Source of the DNA: an uncultured Spirochaetales bacterium
Lineage (GTDB): Bacteria; Spirochaetota; Spirochaetia; Sphaerochaetales; Sphaerochaetaceae
Assembly (NCBI GenBank): GCA_944390045.1
Contig: CALXOO010000008.1
Coordinates: forward strand, 1 to 64,000
Reading direction: 5' to 3'
DNA length: 64,000 bases
This document shows positions 8,077-16,295 of the stretch, in pieces (positions within the stretch are counted from its first letter, which is position 1; each line of letters opens with the position of its first letter). A program made the translations under genes and the position numbers. The notes below the pieces were generated by a model. The model was not told where the DNA came from. It did no database searches and saw nothing but the letters and a program-made list of their open reading frames with translations.

Positions 8077-9086
8077 GTTTTGGCCTCCTTTGTCGATTGC
8101 CTGATGACGAGAGTGAAGGGGAGGGTGAGCTGGACATTGTAGTTCCTCCCGCTCTCACATTTCTCCAGTGCGAGCAGCATGGCAAAGCGCCCGAGCTCAC
8201 GCTTTGGAACATCCATCGTCGTCAGCGGTATGTTGAGATAGGCCGAAGCCTCTATGTTGTCGAAGCCCACAAGGGAGACATCATCCGGCACCCTTATGCC
8301 TGAGTCTGTCAGCCACTTCAGCGCCCCGATCGCGAGATTGTCATTCGCACAGATGACTGCACTGGGTCTGGCCACGGAGAACAGAGCACCGGCCTTGGCA
8401 TAGCCGTCCTCGCTTGTCAGGTATGAGTCGACTGCGAGGTCAGGGTCAAATGCGATGCCGTGGCGGGCGAGAGCGTCAAGGTAGCCGTCGAAGCGGAATT
8501 CGTTCTCTATCTCATCGTGTCCGCAGGGGCCGATGAATGCAATCTTCCGGTGTCCGAGCCCGTACAGATGGTCGAAGACCTGGCCTGTGCCCTTTCTCGC
8601 ATCACAGATGACCTCATCCATTCCTCCCACCGGATTGAGTCCCGCGTAGATCAGTCTTGTCTGGGAAGAACGCACCCTGTCCAGCACCTGGCGGCGGGAG
8701 CGTCCGAGTATGATGGCGGTGTCGAATGAGCCTGCCTCAAAGCTTTCGAAGAAGTCATCGTCATAGTGGGAGAGGACTTTCAGATCAACGTCATATGACT
8801 GGCTTGAGGCTGCAGTGTCCCTAATCCCTTCGAGTATGTCGTCGAAGAAGGGCGAGAGCATGCTCTCATGGTCGGAGAGGAAGAGGACTGCCACAGAAAG
8901 CGGCTTGAGAATGCGTGCCCCCTCGATGCGCGAGCGGAACCAGCCCAGCTCTTCAGCTGTCCTGATGATCATGTCGCGTTTCTCCTCACTCGTCTTCCTC
9001 GTCTTGTCTCCTGAGAGAACCCGCGATACGGTGGAGACGCTGGTGCCACAGCGCGTGGCGATGTCTGACAGGAGCACTTTAGCCAT
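8073..9086 (-). CDS. LacI-family transcriptional regulator
   Basis: This ~337-residue regulator has an N-terminal helix-turn-helix (LLSDIATRCGTSVSTVSRVL, residues 5-24) and a periplasmic-binding-like sensor domain. It is the first gene of the amino-sugar operon and so probably controls it and itself in response to a sugar phosphate or amino sugar. I use the ATG at 9086; an in-frame TTG lies two codons earlier. A TATGAT -10 box lies upstream, as does a palindromic site in the shared divergent region with yqeC. Confidence 0.92.
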   Translation of the reverse strand: MAKVLLSDIATRCGTSVSTVSRVLSGDKTRKTSEEKRDMIIRTAEELGWFRSRIEGARILKPLSVAVLFLSDHESMLSPFFDDILEGIRDTAASSQSYDVDLKVLSHYDDDFFESFEAGSFDTAIILGRSRRQVLDRVRSSQTRLIYAGLNPVGGMDEVICDARKGTGQVFDHLYGLGHRKIAFIGPCGHDEIENEFRFDGYLDALARHGIAFDPDLAVDSYLTSEDGYAKAGALFSVARPSAVICANDNLAIGALKWLTDSGIRVPDDVSLVGFDNIEASAYLNIPLTTMDVPKRELGRFAMLLALEKCESGRNYNVQLTLPFTLVIRQSTKEAKT

Positions 9087-9122
9087 AGCCAAATATTTGC
9101 CTAAGCATCTACCTCCATTTCC

Positions 9123-9152
9123 ATCATAGCACGGTAAAATTCGAACTGAAAA
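9123..9152 (-). promoter_or_regulatory. Promoter of the LacI/amino-sugar operon
   Basis: Minus-strand TTTTCA (9152-9147) and TATGAT (9128-9123) are 18 bp apart and upstream of the LacI-type gene. The -10 is a good match; the -35 is weak, which suits a regulated promoter. Confidence 0.45.
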
Positions 9153-9163
9153 GGAAAATTTTC

Positions 9164-9179
9164 ATCCAAATTTTTGGAT
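9164..9179. promoter_or_regulatory. Candidate operator palindrome
   Basis: ATCCAAA (9164-9170) and TTTGGAT (9173-9179) form a perfect 7-bp inverted repeat with a 2-bp centre, between the divergent LacI-type gene and yqeC. Its size suits a dimeric HTH regulator, but it is not a classic LacI-type CG-centred operator, so the binder is unknown. Confidence 0.35.
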
Positions 9180-9202
9180 TACATCTTTTCCCCCTGCTGT
9201 GG

Positions 9203-9208
9203 TAGAAT
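9203..9208 (+). promoter_or_regulatory. -10 box placing yqeC start at its ATG
   Basis: TAGAAT lies only 6 nt before the yqeC ATG (9215), so transcription would begin at or next to the start codon. No Shine-Dalgarno sequence is visible. This is the layout of a leaderless mRNA. The matching -35 region is poor. Confidence 0.35.
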
Positions 9209-9214
9209 CTGGCT

Positions 9215-9916
9215 ATGGAAAAACTCACTCAAACGCTTGCCTCACTTCTGACCAGTGACGGAAAAGGCGTCATCTCCCTGACCGGAGCGGGAGGAAAGAC
9301 CAGCACGCTGAAAGGTCTGGGCGCATATTACCGCAGCCTCGGCATGAGCGTGCTGCTGACGACGACAACCAAGATACAGAGTCCGAAGTTCTTTGATTTC
9401 GGGGTGGATCATGCCTTCATGTCAGAGGAGGAAGTCCTGGTCCACAGTCCGGCAAAGGGGGAGAGCGTCTTCTATGCCGAGCGTCACATCATGGATCCAA
9501 AGAAGATGACGGCACCCAGGATGGAGGTCCTGGATGTGCTGATTGACCGATATGATGTCGTGATAATAGAGGCGGACGGTTCAAGACAGCTGCCGCTGAA
9601 GTACCATACCCAGAGGGATCCTGTGATCAACGGGCGCACCAGTGCCACGCTCGCCGTGATGGGTGCATCCGCCTACGGACAGTGCATTGACAATGTCTGC
9701 TTCGGCTTTGACAGCACGAAAACTGTCGACACTGCCTTTCTCAATTTCCTGATAGCCGATGGACAGGGGCTGCTCAAGGGCGCTGCCGGCAGGACGGCCG
9801 TGCTCGTGAACCAGGCAGATCTCATCCGGATCCCGCTGGCTGAGCTGGACTGCCCGGTGCCGGTGGTGCTTGGTTCCATCCTGAAGGATGAGGTGTATGA
9901 GATCAGGAATGTTTGA
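9215..9916 (+). CDS. yqeC: Selenium-dependent hydroxylase accessory protein YqeC
   Basis: This 233-residue P-loop protein has GAGGKTS near residue 28, followed by LTTTTKI. It belongs to the YqeC family, a conserved companion of selenium-dependent molybdenum hydroxylases. Its exact reaction is unknown; it is thought to help make or insert the selenium-modified molybdenum cofactor. The IEADGS motif after the central strand fits a Walker B-like site. It overlaps the downstream XdhC-YqeB gene by about 20 nt and is divergent from the LacI operon. The target hydroxylases are encoded 24-37 kb away in the same window. Confidence 0.9.
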   Translation: MEKLTQTLASLLTSDGKGVISLTGAGGKTSTLKGLGAYYRSLGMSVLLTTTTKIQSPKFFDFGVDHAFMSEEEVLVHSPAKGESVFYAERHIMDPKKMTAPRMEVLDVLIDRYDVVIIEADGSRQLPLKYHTQRDPVINGRTSATLAVMGASAYGQCIDNVCFGFDSTKTVDTAFLNFLIADGQGLLKGAAGRTAVLVNQADLIRIPLAELDCPVPVVLGSILKDEVYEIRNV

Positions 9917-11399
9917 GCGTGCCGCCCTGCTGGAACGCCTCAACAGGGCCTTCGCGGTAGTCACGATCATCTCCACGAGCGGAGCCGTGCCCCGCAAGTC
10001 AGCACGCATGCTGGTCGAGGAGGACGGAGCTGTCACCTCGACAATAGGAGGCCATCTGATCGAGAGGCAGGCCGCAGCCGAGGCCGTGAAGGCCATCAGA
10101 CGCGGCAGCGGAGGCGTGGTGGAAGTTGAGAACGGACGCTCAGGAGGGCGTATTTCTCTTATGATAGATGTTGTTAATCCGGTAAGGCGTGCCTACATCC
10201 TGGGCTTCGGGAATGTCGGGCGCAGTATTGCACAAGTCCTGCATTCTGTAGGTTATGAGATCCATGTCTTCGATGCCGCAGGAGCTGACTGTCCCTTCGC
10301 CTGCGAGGTCAGGGTCGGACCCTGGGACGAGATTCTCTCCGGTCTGACCGTGGACGAATACAGTGCGCTTGTCGTGACCTGCCATGACTGGGAGAGCCTT
10401 CTGCAGAAGACTGACCACAGCAGGGCATTCTATGTGGGTGCGATCTCCTCCAGAGTCCGTGTGATACCCCGCAAGGGGCTTTCCGTTCCGATGGGACTGG
10501 ACATAGGGGGAGAGAGTCCTGAGGAAATCGCAGTCGCGGTCGCGGCTGAGATCATGCGTGCCTGCAGCAGGCATAGCGGTCAGTCCCTGTCCCGCCGCCG
10601 TGAGCGTCTTGTCATTGTCCGCGGAGCCGGTGATCTGGCCACAGCGACAATCATTAAACTCTCAAGGGCGGGCTATGATGTGCTGGCGCTTGAGACACAA
10701 GAGCCCACACAGGTCAGGAGGAATGTCAGTTTCGCGGAGGCGGTCTATGAGGGAAGACACAGCGTGGACGGTCTTGAGGCTGTCAGGATTGACAGCCTGG
10801 AAGATGCATTCAGGGCATTTGACTCAGGGCTTGTCCCTGTCCTGGTCGATCCGCAGGCAGAGAGCATCACAAGACTGCACCCTGCAGTCGTCGTCGATGC
10901 GATAATAGCAAAGCGCAATCTGGGAACGCGCATTGACATGGCTCCCCTGACAATAGCCCTGGGACCAGGCTTTACGGCAGGCACCGATGTCGATGTCGTC
11001 ATAGAGACGCAGCGCGGCCACAATCTCGGGCGTATCATACGGTCCGGACAGGCTGCCGCGAACACCGGAGTGCCCGGAATCATCGCAGGCTATGGAGCGG
11101 AGCGTGTGGTGAGAAGCAGCTGCGGGGGAATCTTCAGGGGCCTCAGGACCTTCGGCGACATTGTCAGGAAGGGTGATGTGATAGCCTATACAGGCGATCA
11201 GCCCCAGACTGCCCCGATAGACGGAATGATCAGGGGTATGCTTCACAGCGGTCTGTCCGTGCCTGAGGGCTTCAAGATAGCCGACATAGATCCGCGGGGG
11301 GAGGGCATTGAATACGACAGCCCCTCCGACAAGGCAAGATGCATCGCAGGGGCTGTGCTTGAGGCTGTCGACTCCTTCTTTGCCTCGCAGCCTATCTGA
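9897..11399 (+). CDS. yqeB: XdhC-YqeB fusion, selenium-molybdenum hydroxylase maturation
   Basis: This ~500-residue protein joins two normally separate families. The N-terminal part (about 1-230) is XdhC/CoxI-like: a VVTIISTSGAVPRKSARM stretch and TIGGHLIE, then a Rossmann segment (ILGFGNVGRS) and an HDWE-VGAISS region. XdhC binds and hands over sulfurated molybdenum cofactor. The C-terminal part (about 240-500) is YqeB, with RGAGDLATA, ETQEPTQVRR and FAEAVYEG. YqeB belongs to the selenium-dependent hydroxylase system. Starts at 9888, 9897 and 9909 are possible; 9897 has the best-spaced site (AAGGA). The fusion suggests cofactor transfer and selenium modification are coupled. Confidence 0.87.
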   Translation: MRSGMFERAALLERLNRAFAVVTIISTSGAVPRKSARMLVEEDGAVTSTIGGHLIERQAAAEAVKAIRRGSGGVVEVENGRSGGRISLMIDVVNPVRRAYILGFGNVGRSIAQVLHSVGYEIHVFDAAGADCPFACEVRVGPWDEILSGLTVDEYSALVVTCHDWESLLQKTDHSRAFYVGAISSRVRVIPRKGLSVPMGLDIGGESPEEIAVAVAAEIMRACSRHSGQSLSRRRERLVIVRGAGDLATATIIKLSRAGYDVLALETQEPTQVRRNVSFAEAVYEGRHSVDGLEAVRIDSLEDAFRAFDSGLVPVLVDPQAESITRLHPAVVVDAIIAKRNLGTRIDMAPLTIALGPGFTAGTDVDVVIETQRGHNLGRIIRSGQAAANTGVPGIIAGYGAERVVRSSCGGIFRGLRTFGDIVRKGDVIAYTGDQPQTAPIDGMIRGMLHSGLSVPEGFKIADIDPRGEGIEYDSPSDKARCIAGAVLEAVDSFFASQPI

Positions 11400-12495
11400 C
11401 CTTGACCAGAGTATAGTCCCTGGTTCCGAGTCCTATCGATTCGGCATACTCCAGACCCTGTTTCCAGGATGTGTCCGGATGGATGTCGTGGAAGTGGTCT
11501 CCTGTATGCTCCTTTGCCTCCGCCAGCATTGAGAGCCTGTTCTCAGGCATTGCGTTGACGGCATCGGCGCAGGCCTGGTCCAGTGCCACCGGATCGAATG
11601 ATGCGAAGAGCCCCACGTTGTTAGTGATCGGCGCATCGTTCTCTGCATGACAGTCGCAGTTGGGTGAGATGTCGACAGCGATCGAGATGTGGAAGCAGGG
11701 CCTGCCCTGGAGCACAGCCTTCGCATACTCCATCATCCTGCAATTGAGGATCTCGTTGCTGTTGGACACGCCTTCGCTGATCGCATCAACCGGACAGACT
11801 CCGATGCACCTTCCGCATCCCACGCACTTTGTAAGGTCTATGTGACACTTTCCGTTTTCGAATGAAGGGGCTGCGTGGGCGCAGATGCGCTCGCAGCGGC
11901 GGCATCCAATGCACTTTCCGGCATCGGCGACAGGCTTTCCCTGACTGTGCATGTCCATCTTGCCGGCACGTGAGCCGCAGCCCATGCCGATGTTCTTGAG
12001 CGCACCGCCGAAGCCTGTGGCCTCATGTCCCTTGAAGTGGTTGAGTGATATGAATATGTCAGCATCCATCACCGCACGTCCGATATGGGCCTGCTTCACA
12101 TAGTTGCCGTCTACCGGGACATCAACCTCATCCGTACCCTTCAGTCCGTCGGCGATGATGATCTGACAGCCCGTCGTCAGCGGATTGAAGCCGTTGAGAT
12201 TCGCGCTGTCCAGATGGTCGAGCGCGTTCTTCCTTCCTCCGACATAGAGCGTGTTGCAGTCGGTGAGGAAGGGTTTTCCGCCCAGTCTCTTCACTTCATC
12301 CGCGACGCATCTGGCCCAGTTCGGCCTCAGAAAGGCCAGGTTGCCCGGCTCTCCGAAGTGCATCTTGATGGCGGCATAATGGTTTTTGAAGTCAATCGTG
12401 CCGATTCCGGCCTCCCTGATCAGGCGCGTGAGCTTGTCAAGAAGGGAATTGTTGAAACCGGTCCTCAGATCAGTATAGTAGACAGTGCTTGGCAT
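11392..12495 (-). CDS. DUF362 protein with 2x[4Fe-4S] ferredoxin domain
   Basis: This 367-residue protein has an N-terminal DUF362 domain and a central ferredoxin pair with cysteine motifs CIGCRRCERIC and CVGCGRCIGVCP (about 195-240). DUF362 proteins of this kind are common in anaerobes; most have no known substrate. It is probably cytoplasmic, since no signal peptide is seen. The ATG follows GGAGG at good spacing. The gene converges on the XdhC-YqeB gene with an 8-nt overlap of their 3' ends. A role as an electron carrier for the hydroxylases is possible but only guessed from position. Confidence 0.85.
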   Translation of the reverse strand: MPSTVYYTDLRTGFNNSLLDKLTRLIREAGIGTIDFKNHYAAIKMHFGEPGNLAFLRPNWARCVADEVKRLGGKPFLTDCNTLYVGGRKNALDHLDSANLNGFNPLTTGCQIIIADGLKGTDEVDVPVDGNYVKQAHIGRAVMDADIFISLNHFKGHEATGFGGALKNIGMGCGSRAGKMDMHSQGKPVADAGKCIGCRRCERICAHAAPSFENGKCHIDLTKCVGCGRCIGVCPVDAISEGVSNSNEILNCRMMEYAKAVLQGRPCFHISIAVDISPNCDCHAENDAPITNNVGLFASFDPVALDQACADAVNAMPENRLSMLAEAKEHTGDHFHDIHPDTSWKQGLEYAESIGLGTRDYTLVKVR

Positions 12496-12572
12496 ATGTC
12501 ATCCTCCACGGTGAGTGAGAGTATCAGAAGGGACCGGTCTTGTCCAACTGCGGTGAGGGGAGTGGAGATGCG

Positions 12573-12604
12573 ACTCGCATACATTAAGATATGTTTCTGC
12601 GAGT
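12573..12604. repeat. Inverted repeat between divergent genes
   Basis: ACTCGCA (12573-12579) and TGCGAGT (12598-12604) are perfect complements around an AT-rich 18-nt spacer that itself contains partly complementary ACAT and ATGT. It lies between the DUF362 gene and the Big_2 lipoprotein gene. It could be an operator or an RNA hairpin. Confidence 0.35.
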
Positions 12605-12660
12605 TTAGACCAACCAGCAGAACATCAGCAGAATTTTAATGTCCAGCTGGTGATGAAATA

Positions 12661-12689
12661 TTGACGGGGGGGGGGTAACCATATATCCT
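12661..12689 (+). promoter_or_regulatory. Promoter with G10 tract in its spacer
   Basis: TTGACG (12661-12666) is followed by a run of ten G (12666-12675) and, 17 bp after the -35 box, by TATCCT (12684-12689). The homopolymer fills over half the spacer, so slipped-strand changes of one or two G would change promoter spacing and strength. An AT-rich alternative -10 (TATATC) overlaps at shorter spacing. GGGGAGGG precedes the ATG. Confidence 0.6.
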
Positions 12690-12712
12690 GAAAGAAAAAG
12701 GGGAGGGAAAAT

Positions 12713-14884
12713 ATGGCTAAGCCAAAATTTACTGAAATAGTATCATTGTTTCTTCTGTTGATCTTAATGCTGTTCATCTCATCCTGTGGACAAGATACGC
12801 CTGAACCACCGGTCATTGCAGTTGAGAGCGTGAAAATCCAGAGTACTACCACGACAGTGCAAGCTGGAGGCACTCTTAAACTGGAAGTGACAGTGCTTCC
12901 AGCAGATGCAAGCGATAAAACTGTCATTTGGTCAAGTTCTGATGCCTCTGTTGCGAGTGTTGACAGCTCAGGTCTCGTCACTGCTCACAAAGTTGGAAAT
13001 ACAAAAATAACTGCAGCCAGTGGGAAAGCAAGCGACAGCGTTGATCTAAAAATCATTGCTGAGGCAAAACCTGTTACTGCTCTTGAGTTTAAATCAGGTA
13101 CACTGATGCTGGCTCGAGGGACAACAAGTACTACTCCAGAAATTGTAATCACACCAATAGACACAACAGATTCAGTGGTACTGACATCCGACAATCCTGA
13201 CGTTCTGATAGTATCCGGAGGTAGTATTGTCGCGCTGAATGTCGGAACAGCCACACTTACTGCTACAGCCACGTCAGGAGTGAGTGATACATGTTCTGTG
13301 ACCGTGATTGAGCCGATTGTCGAACTGACCTTCAACTATGATGAGGAGTTTGTCCTTCCGCTGACTGGAGAGCCTTATGATATCAGGTCCATACTTGAGG
13401 TTAAGCCTGCAGGATACACCGGAAGTGACCTTGCTTTCTCATCAAGTGATGAAAAAGTCTTCACAGTCGATGAAGACGGTCTGGTGACTGCCATGGGTGT
13501 TGGACAGGGTATTCTGACTGCATCAGGTGGGTTTAATGATGTGTCCGGCCAGCTTATCATAAATGTCACCGATGATAAGATTGAAGCGGAAATCACTCTG
13601 GACAAGACATCTATCTCAATTGAGAACGGCATGGCTGGCAAACTTTCCGCAACTGTCACCGGCACAGCCCTGAGACCTGTCTGGTCTTCAGAGGACCCTG
13701 ATATCGCAGAAGTGGACAGTGAAGGCAACCTGACAGCCAGAGGTGTGGGGACGACAACTGTCACGGCATCTATTCCGGCTGCAGGAGTTTCTGCTTCCTG
13801 CGAAGTCACTGTGAGGCCGGCGCATGTGTTATCTGTAAGTATGGACCAGACTTCGCTTACGGTCACAGAAGGTGATACGGCACAGCTCAGAGTTCTAATC
13901 ACTCCAGAGACCGCAGTGGGAAATGAGGTAACATGGTCGAGTTCCGATGAAGCCGTTGCCTCTGTATCAGATACTGGTCTTGTTACGGCAAAAAGCACAG
14001 GCCAGACAACAATTACGGCAGAGGCGGATGAGAAGAGTGCCAGCTGCGTGGTTACAGTTGCCAGAGCCGGTGATTTGGGAACTGAACGCCTGGTTCCGCC
14101 AGATTGGGCTATAGGAACGTTCAATGGTCAAGTTGACTTTAATCTTGGAACCGGTGCGGTCACAACATATCTAGTCGTTGAGGAAGATAACTTTGATCTG
14201 TTTATTGAAACGGATCCTAATATATATATGTCTGGTGTGGAGTCATTCTACAATGGCCGGTACATAATTGTTGAGCAGTATAAGGCAGAAGGTGATTATC
14301 ATCTTTCAATAAAACCAGAGAACACTGAAGGTGCAGCCGGCCTTATCACGGATATCACGCTCGCCGAAGCGGAGAATGGCGTGCACATGACGTATGTGAC
14401 GCATTACTCTGAAAGCGGAGAACAGAGTTATTCTTATGATGCCTACATGAGTGAGGATACAGATTTTGTTGCTCCCCTGACCTTTGCGAGACTTGAGCGT
14501 ATTTTTGAGGAAAGCAATTCAAAGCCTAGTGAATCACTTGTCGTTCCGGATTGGTTCAAAGGCTATGGCGCAGATGGAAAGTACATTGATATTATTGATG
14601 GTAAGCTGATGTTCGGTGAAGATGGGGAAAGCGGTATTATATGGAGTAATATGACAGAGGGTGTTCCAATATCTGATGTTGAAAGCATTCTTTATCAGTA
14701 CAATGACAGGTATTTCATGACAGATATTTCTGGTTATGAGCCAAGTGTTAACGAATTACTGCATGTCCGCATAGTAATAGAGAACCTCAGTGATGGCAGT
14801 GCTATGTTCAGAATTTGTCCACAAAAAGGCGATGAGCGTCTTTATAGTGCACAGTATGATATACGGATGTATGCGATGACATGA
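12713..14884 (+). CDS. Surface lipoprotein with five Big_2 Ig-like repeats
   Basis: This 723-residue exported protein has a hydrophobic signal ending in lipobox FISSC, so it should be lipid-anchored. Residues about 38-450 hold five bacterial Ig-like (Big_2) repeats of about 80 residues, marked by 'WSSSD-AS-D--G-VTA---G-TTITA' patterns. The remaining ~270 residues look like two copies of one beta-rich domain, each opening with a 'VPDW--G' motif (about residues 461 and 606) and sharing a 'VESF-NGRY' segment. Big_2 proteins are commonly adhesins or cell-surface scaffolds. The gene is visibly more AT-rich than its neighbours, has its own promoter and terminator, and may be a recent acquisition. 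Confidence 0.85.
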   Translation: MAKPKFTEIVSLFLLLILMLFISSCGQDTPEPPVIAVESVKIQSTTTTVQAGGTLKLEVTVLPADASDKTVIWSSSDASVASVDSSGLVTAHKVGNTKITAASGKASDSVDLKIIAEAKPVTALEFKSGTLMLARGTTSTTPEIVITPIDTTDSVVLTSDNPDVLIVSGGSIVALNVGTATLTATATSGVSDTCSVTVIEPIVELTFNYDEEFVLPLTGEPYDIRSILEVKPAGYTGSDLAFSSSDEKVFTVDEDGLVTAMGVGQGILTASGGFNDVSGQLIINVTDDKIEAEITLDKTSISIENGMAGKLSATVTGTALRPVWSSEDPDIAEVDSEGNLTARGVGTTTVTASIPAAGVSASCEVTVRPAHVLSVSMDQTSLTVTEGDTAQLRVLITPETAVGNEVTWSSSDEAVASVSDTGLVTAKSTGQTTITAEADEKSASCVVTVARAGDLGTERLVPPDWAIGTFNGQVDFNLGTGAVTTYLVVEEDNFDLFIETDPNIYMSGVESFYNGRYIIVEQYKAEGDYHLSIKPENTEGAAGLITDITLAEAENGVHMTYVTHYSESGEQSYSYDAYMSEDTDFVAPLTFARLERIFEESNSKPSESLVVPDWFKGYGADGKYIDIIDGKLMFGEDGESGIIWSNMTEGVPISDVESILYQYNDRYFMTDISGYEPSVNELLHVRIVIENLSDGSAMFRICPQKGDERLYSAQYDIRMYAMT

Positions 14885-14920
14885 CAGCCCGGCTGTCAGC
14901 TGTACATTGCCGCTTTTCGG

Positions 14921-14955
14921 GGCTCCTCAGCAGGGGAGCCTCTCTTATATTTCTC
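14921..14955 (+). terminator. Terminator after the Big_2 lipoprotein gene
   Basis: GGCTCCTC (14921-14928) pairs with GGGGAGCC (14933-14940) around an AGCA loop, followed by a T-rich TCTCTTATATTTCT. It separates the lipoprotein gene from proA. Confidence 0.75.
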
Positions 14956-14959
14956 CCGA

Positions 14960-14988
14960 TTGTTTCTTGATCACAAAACAATTATCCT
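14960..14988 (+). promoter_or_regulatory. Candidate proA promoter
   Basis: TTGTTT (14960-14965) and TATCCT (14983-14988) are 17 bp apart. The predicted start is at about 14995-14997, on the proA ATG, and no Shine-Dalgarno site is visible, suggesting a leaderless transcript. Both boxes are weak matches. Confidence 0.4.
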
Positions 14989-14996
14989 AATGAATC

Positions 14997-16295
14997 ATGA
15001 GTGTTGACAGTTCCAGGATGGAATACAGGGCGGTAAGAAAGGCGGCCATGTCCCTTTCCCTGCTCAGTGATGATGAGAGATCAGCCATGCTGCTGAGGAT
15101 GGCTGACGGACTTCAGCGGAACAGGGACAGGATCTTCCAGGCAAACGGTGAGGACCTTGCCCAGGCAGTGAGCGGTGGAACGCCGGATGCCCTGCTGCAC
15201 CGTCTGAAGCTTGACGGATCAAAGCTTGAGGGCGCGCTTGAAGGTGTGCGCACAGTTGCATCTCTTCCCTGTCCGGTCGGAAGGGTGAGGGAAAGACGGC
15301 TTCTGGACGAAGGTCTTCTCCTGGAGAAGGTCACGTACCCGATAGGCGTCATAGGAATGGTGTTCGAGGCAAGACCTGATGCCCTGATCCAGATCGTCTC
15401 CCTTGCGGTGAAAAGCGCGAACGGTATCATCCTGAAGGGCGGACGCGAGGCCATGAGGACCAATTCTGTCCTTGTCGAGATCATCAGGGAAAGCCTTGAC
15501 GGGGCACCCTTCCTGATGCTGCTCTCCAGTCATTCGGATGTGGATACGATGCTGTCGATGGAGGGTGATGTCGACCTGATCATCCCGCGCGGAAGCAACG
15601 CCTTTGTCCGCTACTGCATGGATCACACCCACATCCCGGTGCTCGGGCATGCGGATGGAATCTGCAGTGTCTATGTTGACAGATCGGCGGATCTGGATCT
15701 GGCAGTGAAAGTCGCTGTTGACAGCAAGGTGCAGTACCCCGCGGCCTGCAATGCGGCGGAGACAGTCCTGGTGCATGAGGGCATTGCCGGGGATTTCATT
15801 CCGGCATTCAGGGCAGAACTGGACAGATACGGTGTCATCATCCATGCGGATGACAGGAGTCTGGCCATACTTGGCGGTGAGAGTGGAAATGTCGTTCGTG
15901 CACTCGAGGATGACTTCCATACCGAGTTCCTGTCGCTGCAGCTTGCGCTCAAGGTCGTGGACGGAATAGACGAGGCCATTGCCCACATTGCCTCCCACGG
16001 CTCACATCATACAGACGCGATAATAACATCCGACGAGACAAGCAGAAGACGTTTTTTCAGCGAGGTTGATTCAGCTGATGTCTTTTCCAACTGCTCGACA
16101 CGCTTCGCTGACGGCTTCCGCTTCGGCCTCGGCGCGGAGGTGGGAATCTCCACGGGAAAGATCCACGCCCGCGGCCCTGTCGGACTGGAAGGGCTGACGA
16201 CAACCAAGTGGCAGCTGTCCGGAAGCGGGCAGACCGTGGCTGAGTACTCCGGTTCTGATGCCCGCCGCTTCATGCACAAGGACCTGCCGCTATGA
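14997..16295 (+). CDS. proA: Gamma-glutamyl phosphate reductase
   Basis: This 432-residue NADPH-dependent enzyme reduces glutamyl-5-phosphate to glutamate-5-semialdehyde, the second step of proline synthesis. It has the aldehyde-dehydrogenase fold with VIGMVFEARPDA near residue 115 and the catalytic cysteine in YPAACNAAET (about residue 250). The length is normal for the family. The ATG at 14997 has no visible ribosome-binding site; a second in-frame ATG lies seven codons on. proB starts inside its stop codon (ATGA), so the two are translationally coupled. The gene order proA-proB is the reverse of E. coli. Confidence 0.95.
   Translation: MSVDSSRMEYRAVRKAAMSLSLLSDDERSAMLLRMADGLQRNRDRIFQANGEDLAQAVSGGTPDALLHRLKLDGSKLEGALEGVRTVASLPCPVGRVRERRLLDEGLLLEKVTYPIGVIGMVFEARPDALIQIVSLAVKSANGIILKGGREAMRTNSVLVEIIRESLDGAPFLMLLSSHSDVDTMLSMEGDVDLIIPRGSNAFVRYCMDHTHIPVLGHADGICSVYVDRSADLDLAVKVAVDSKVQYPAACNAAETVLVHEGIAGDFIPAFRAELDRYGVIIHADDRSLAILGGESGNVVRALEDDFHTEFLSLQLALKVVDGIDEAIAHIASHGSHHTDAIITSDETSRRRFFSEVDSADVFSNCSTRFADGFRFGLGAEVGISTGKIHARGPVGLEGLTTTKWQLSGSGQTVAEYSGSDARRFMHKDLPL

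Noticed and set aside
12666-12675. G10 tract as a sequencing artefact
   Set aside because: It cannot be excluded from sequence alone, but the flanking promoter boxes are spaced correctly at the current length, so it is kept as a finding rather than dismissed.
14883-14897. GACAGCC-c-GGCTGTC-like palindrome as the lipoprotein terminator
   Set aside because: It lies at the stop codon with no T-run after it; the stronger hairpin at 14921-14940 fits better.
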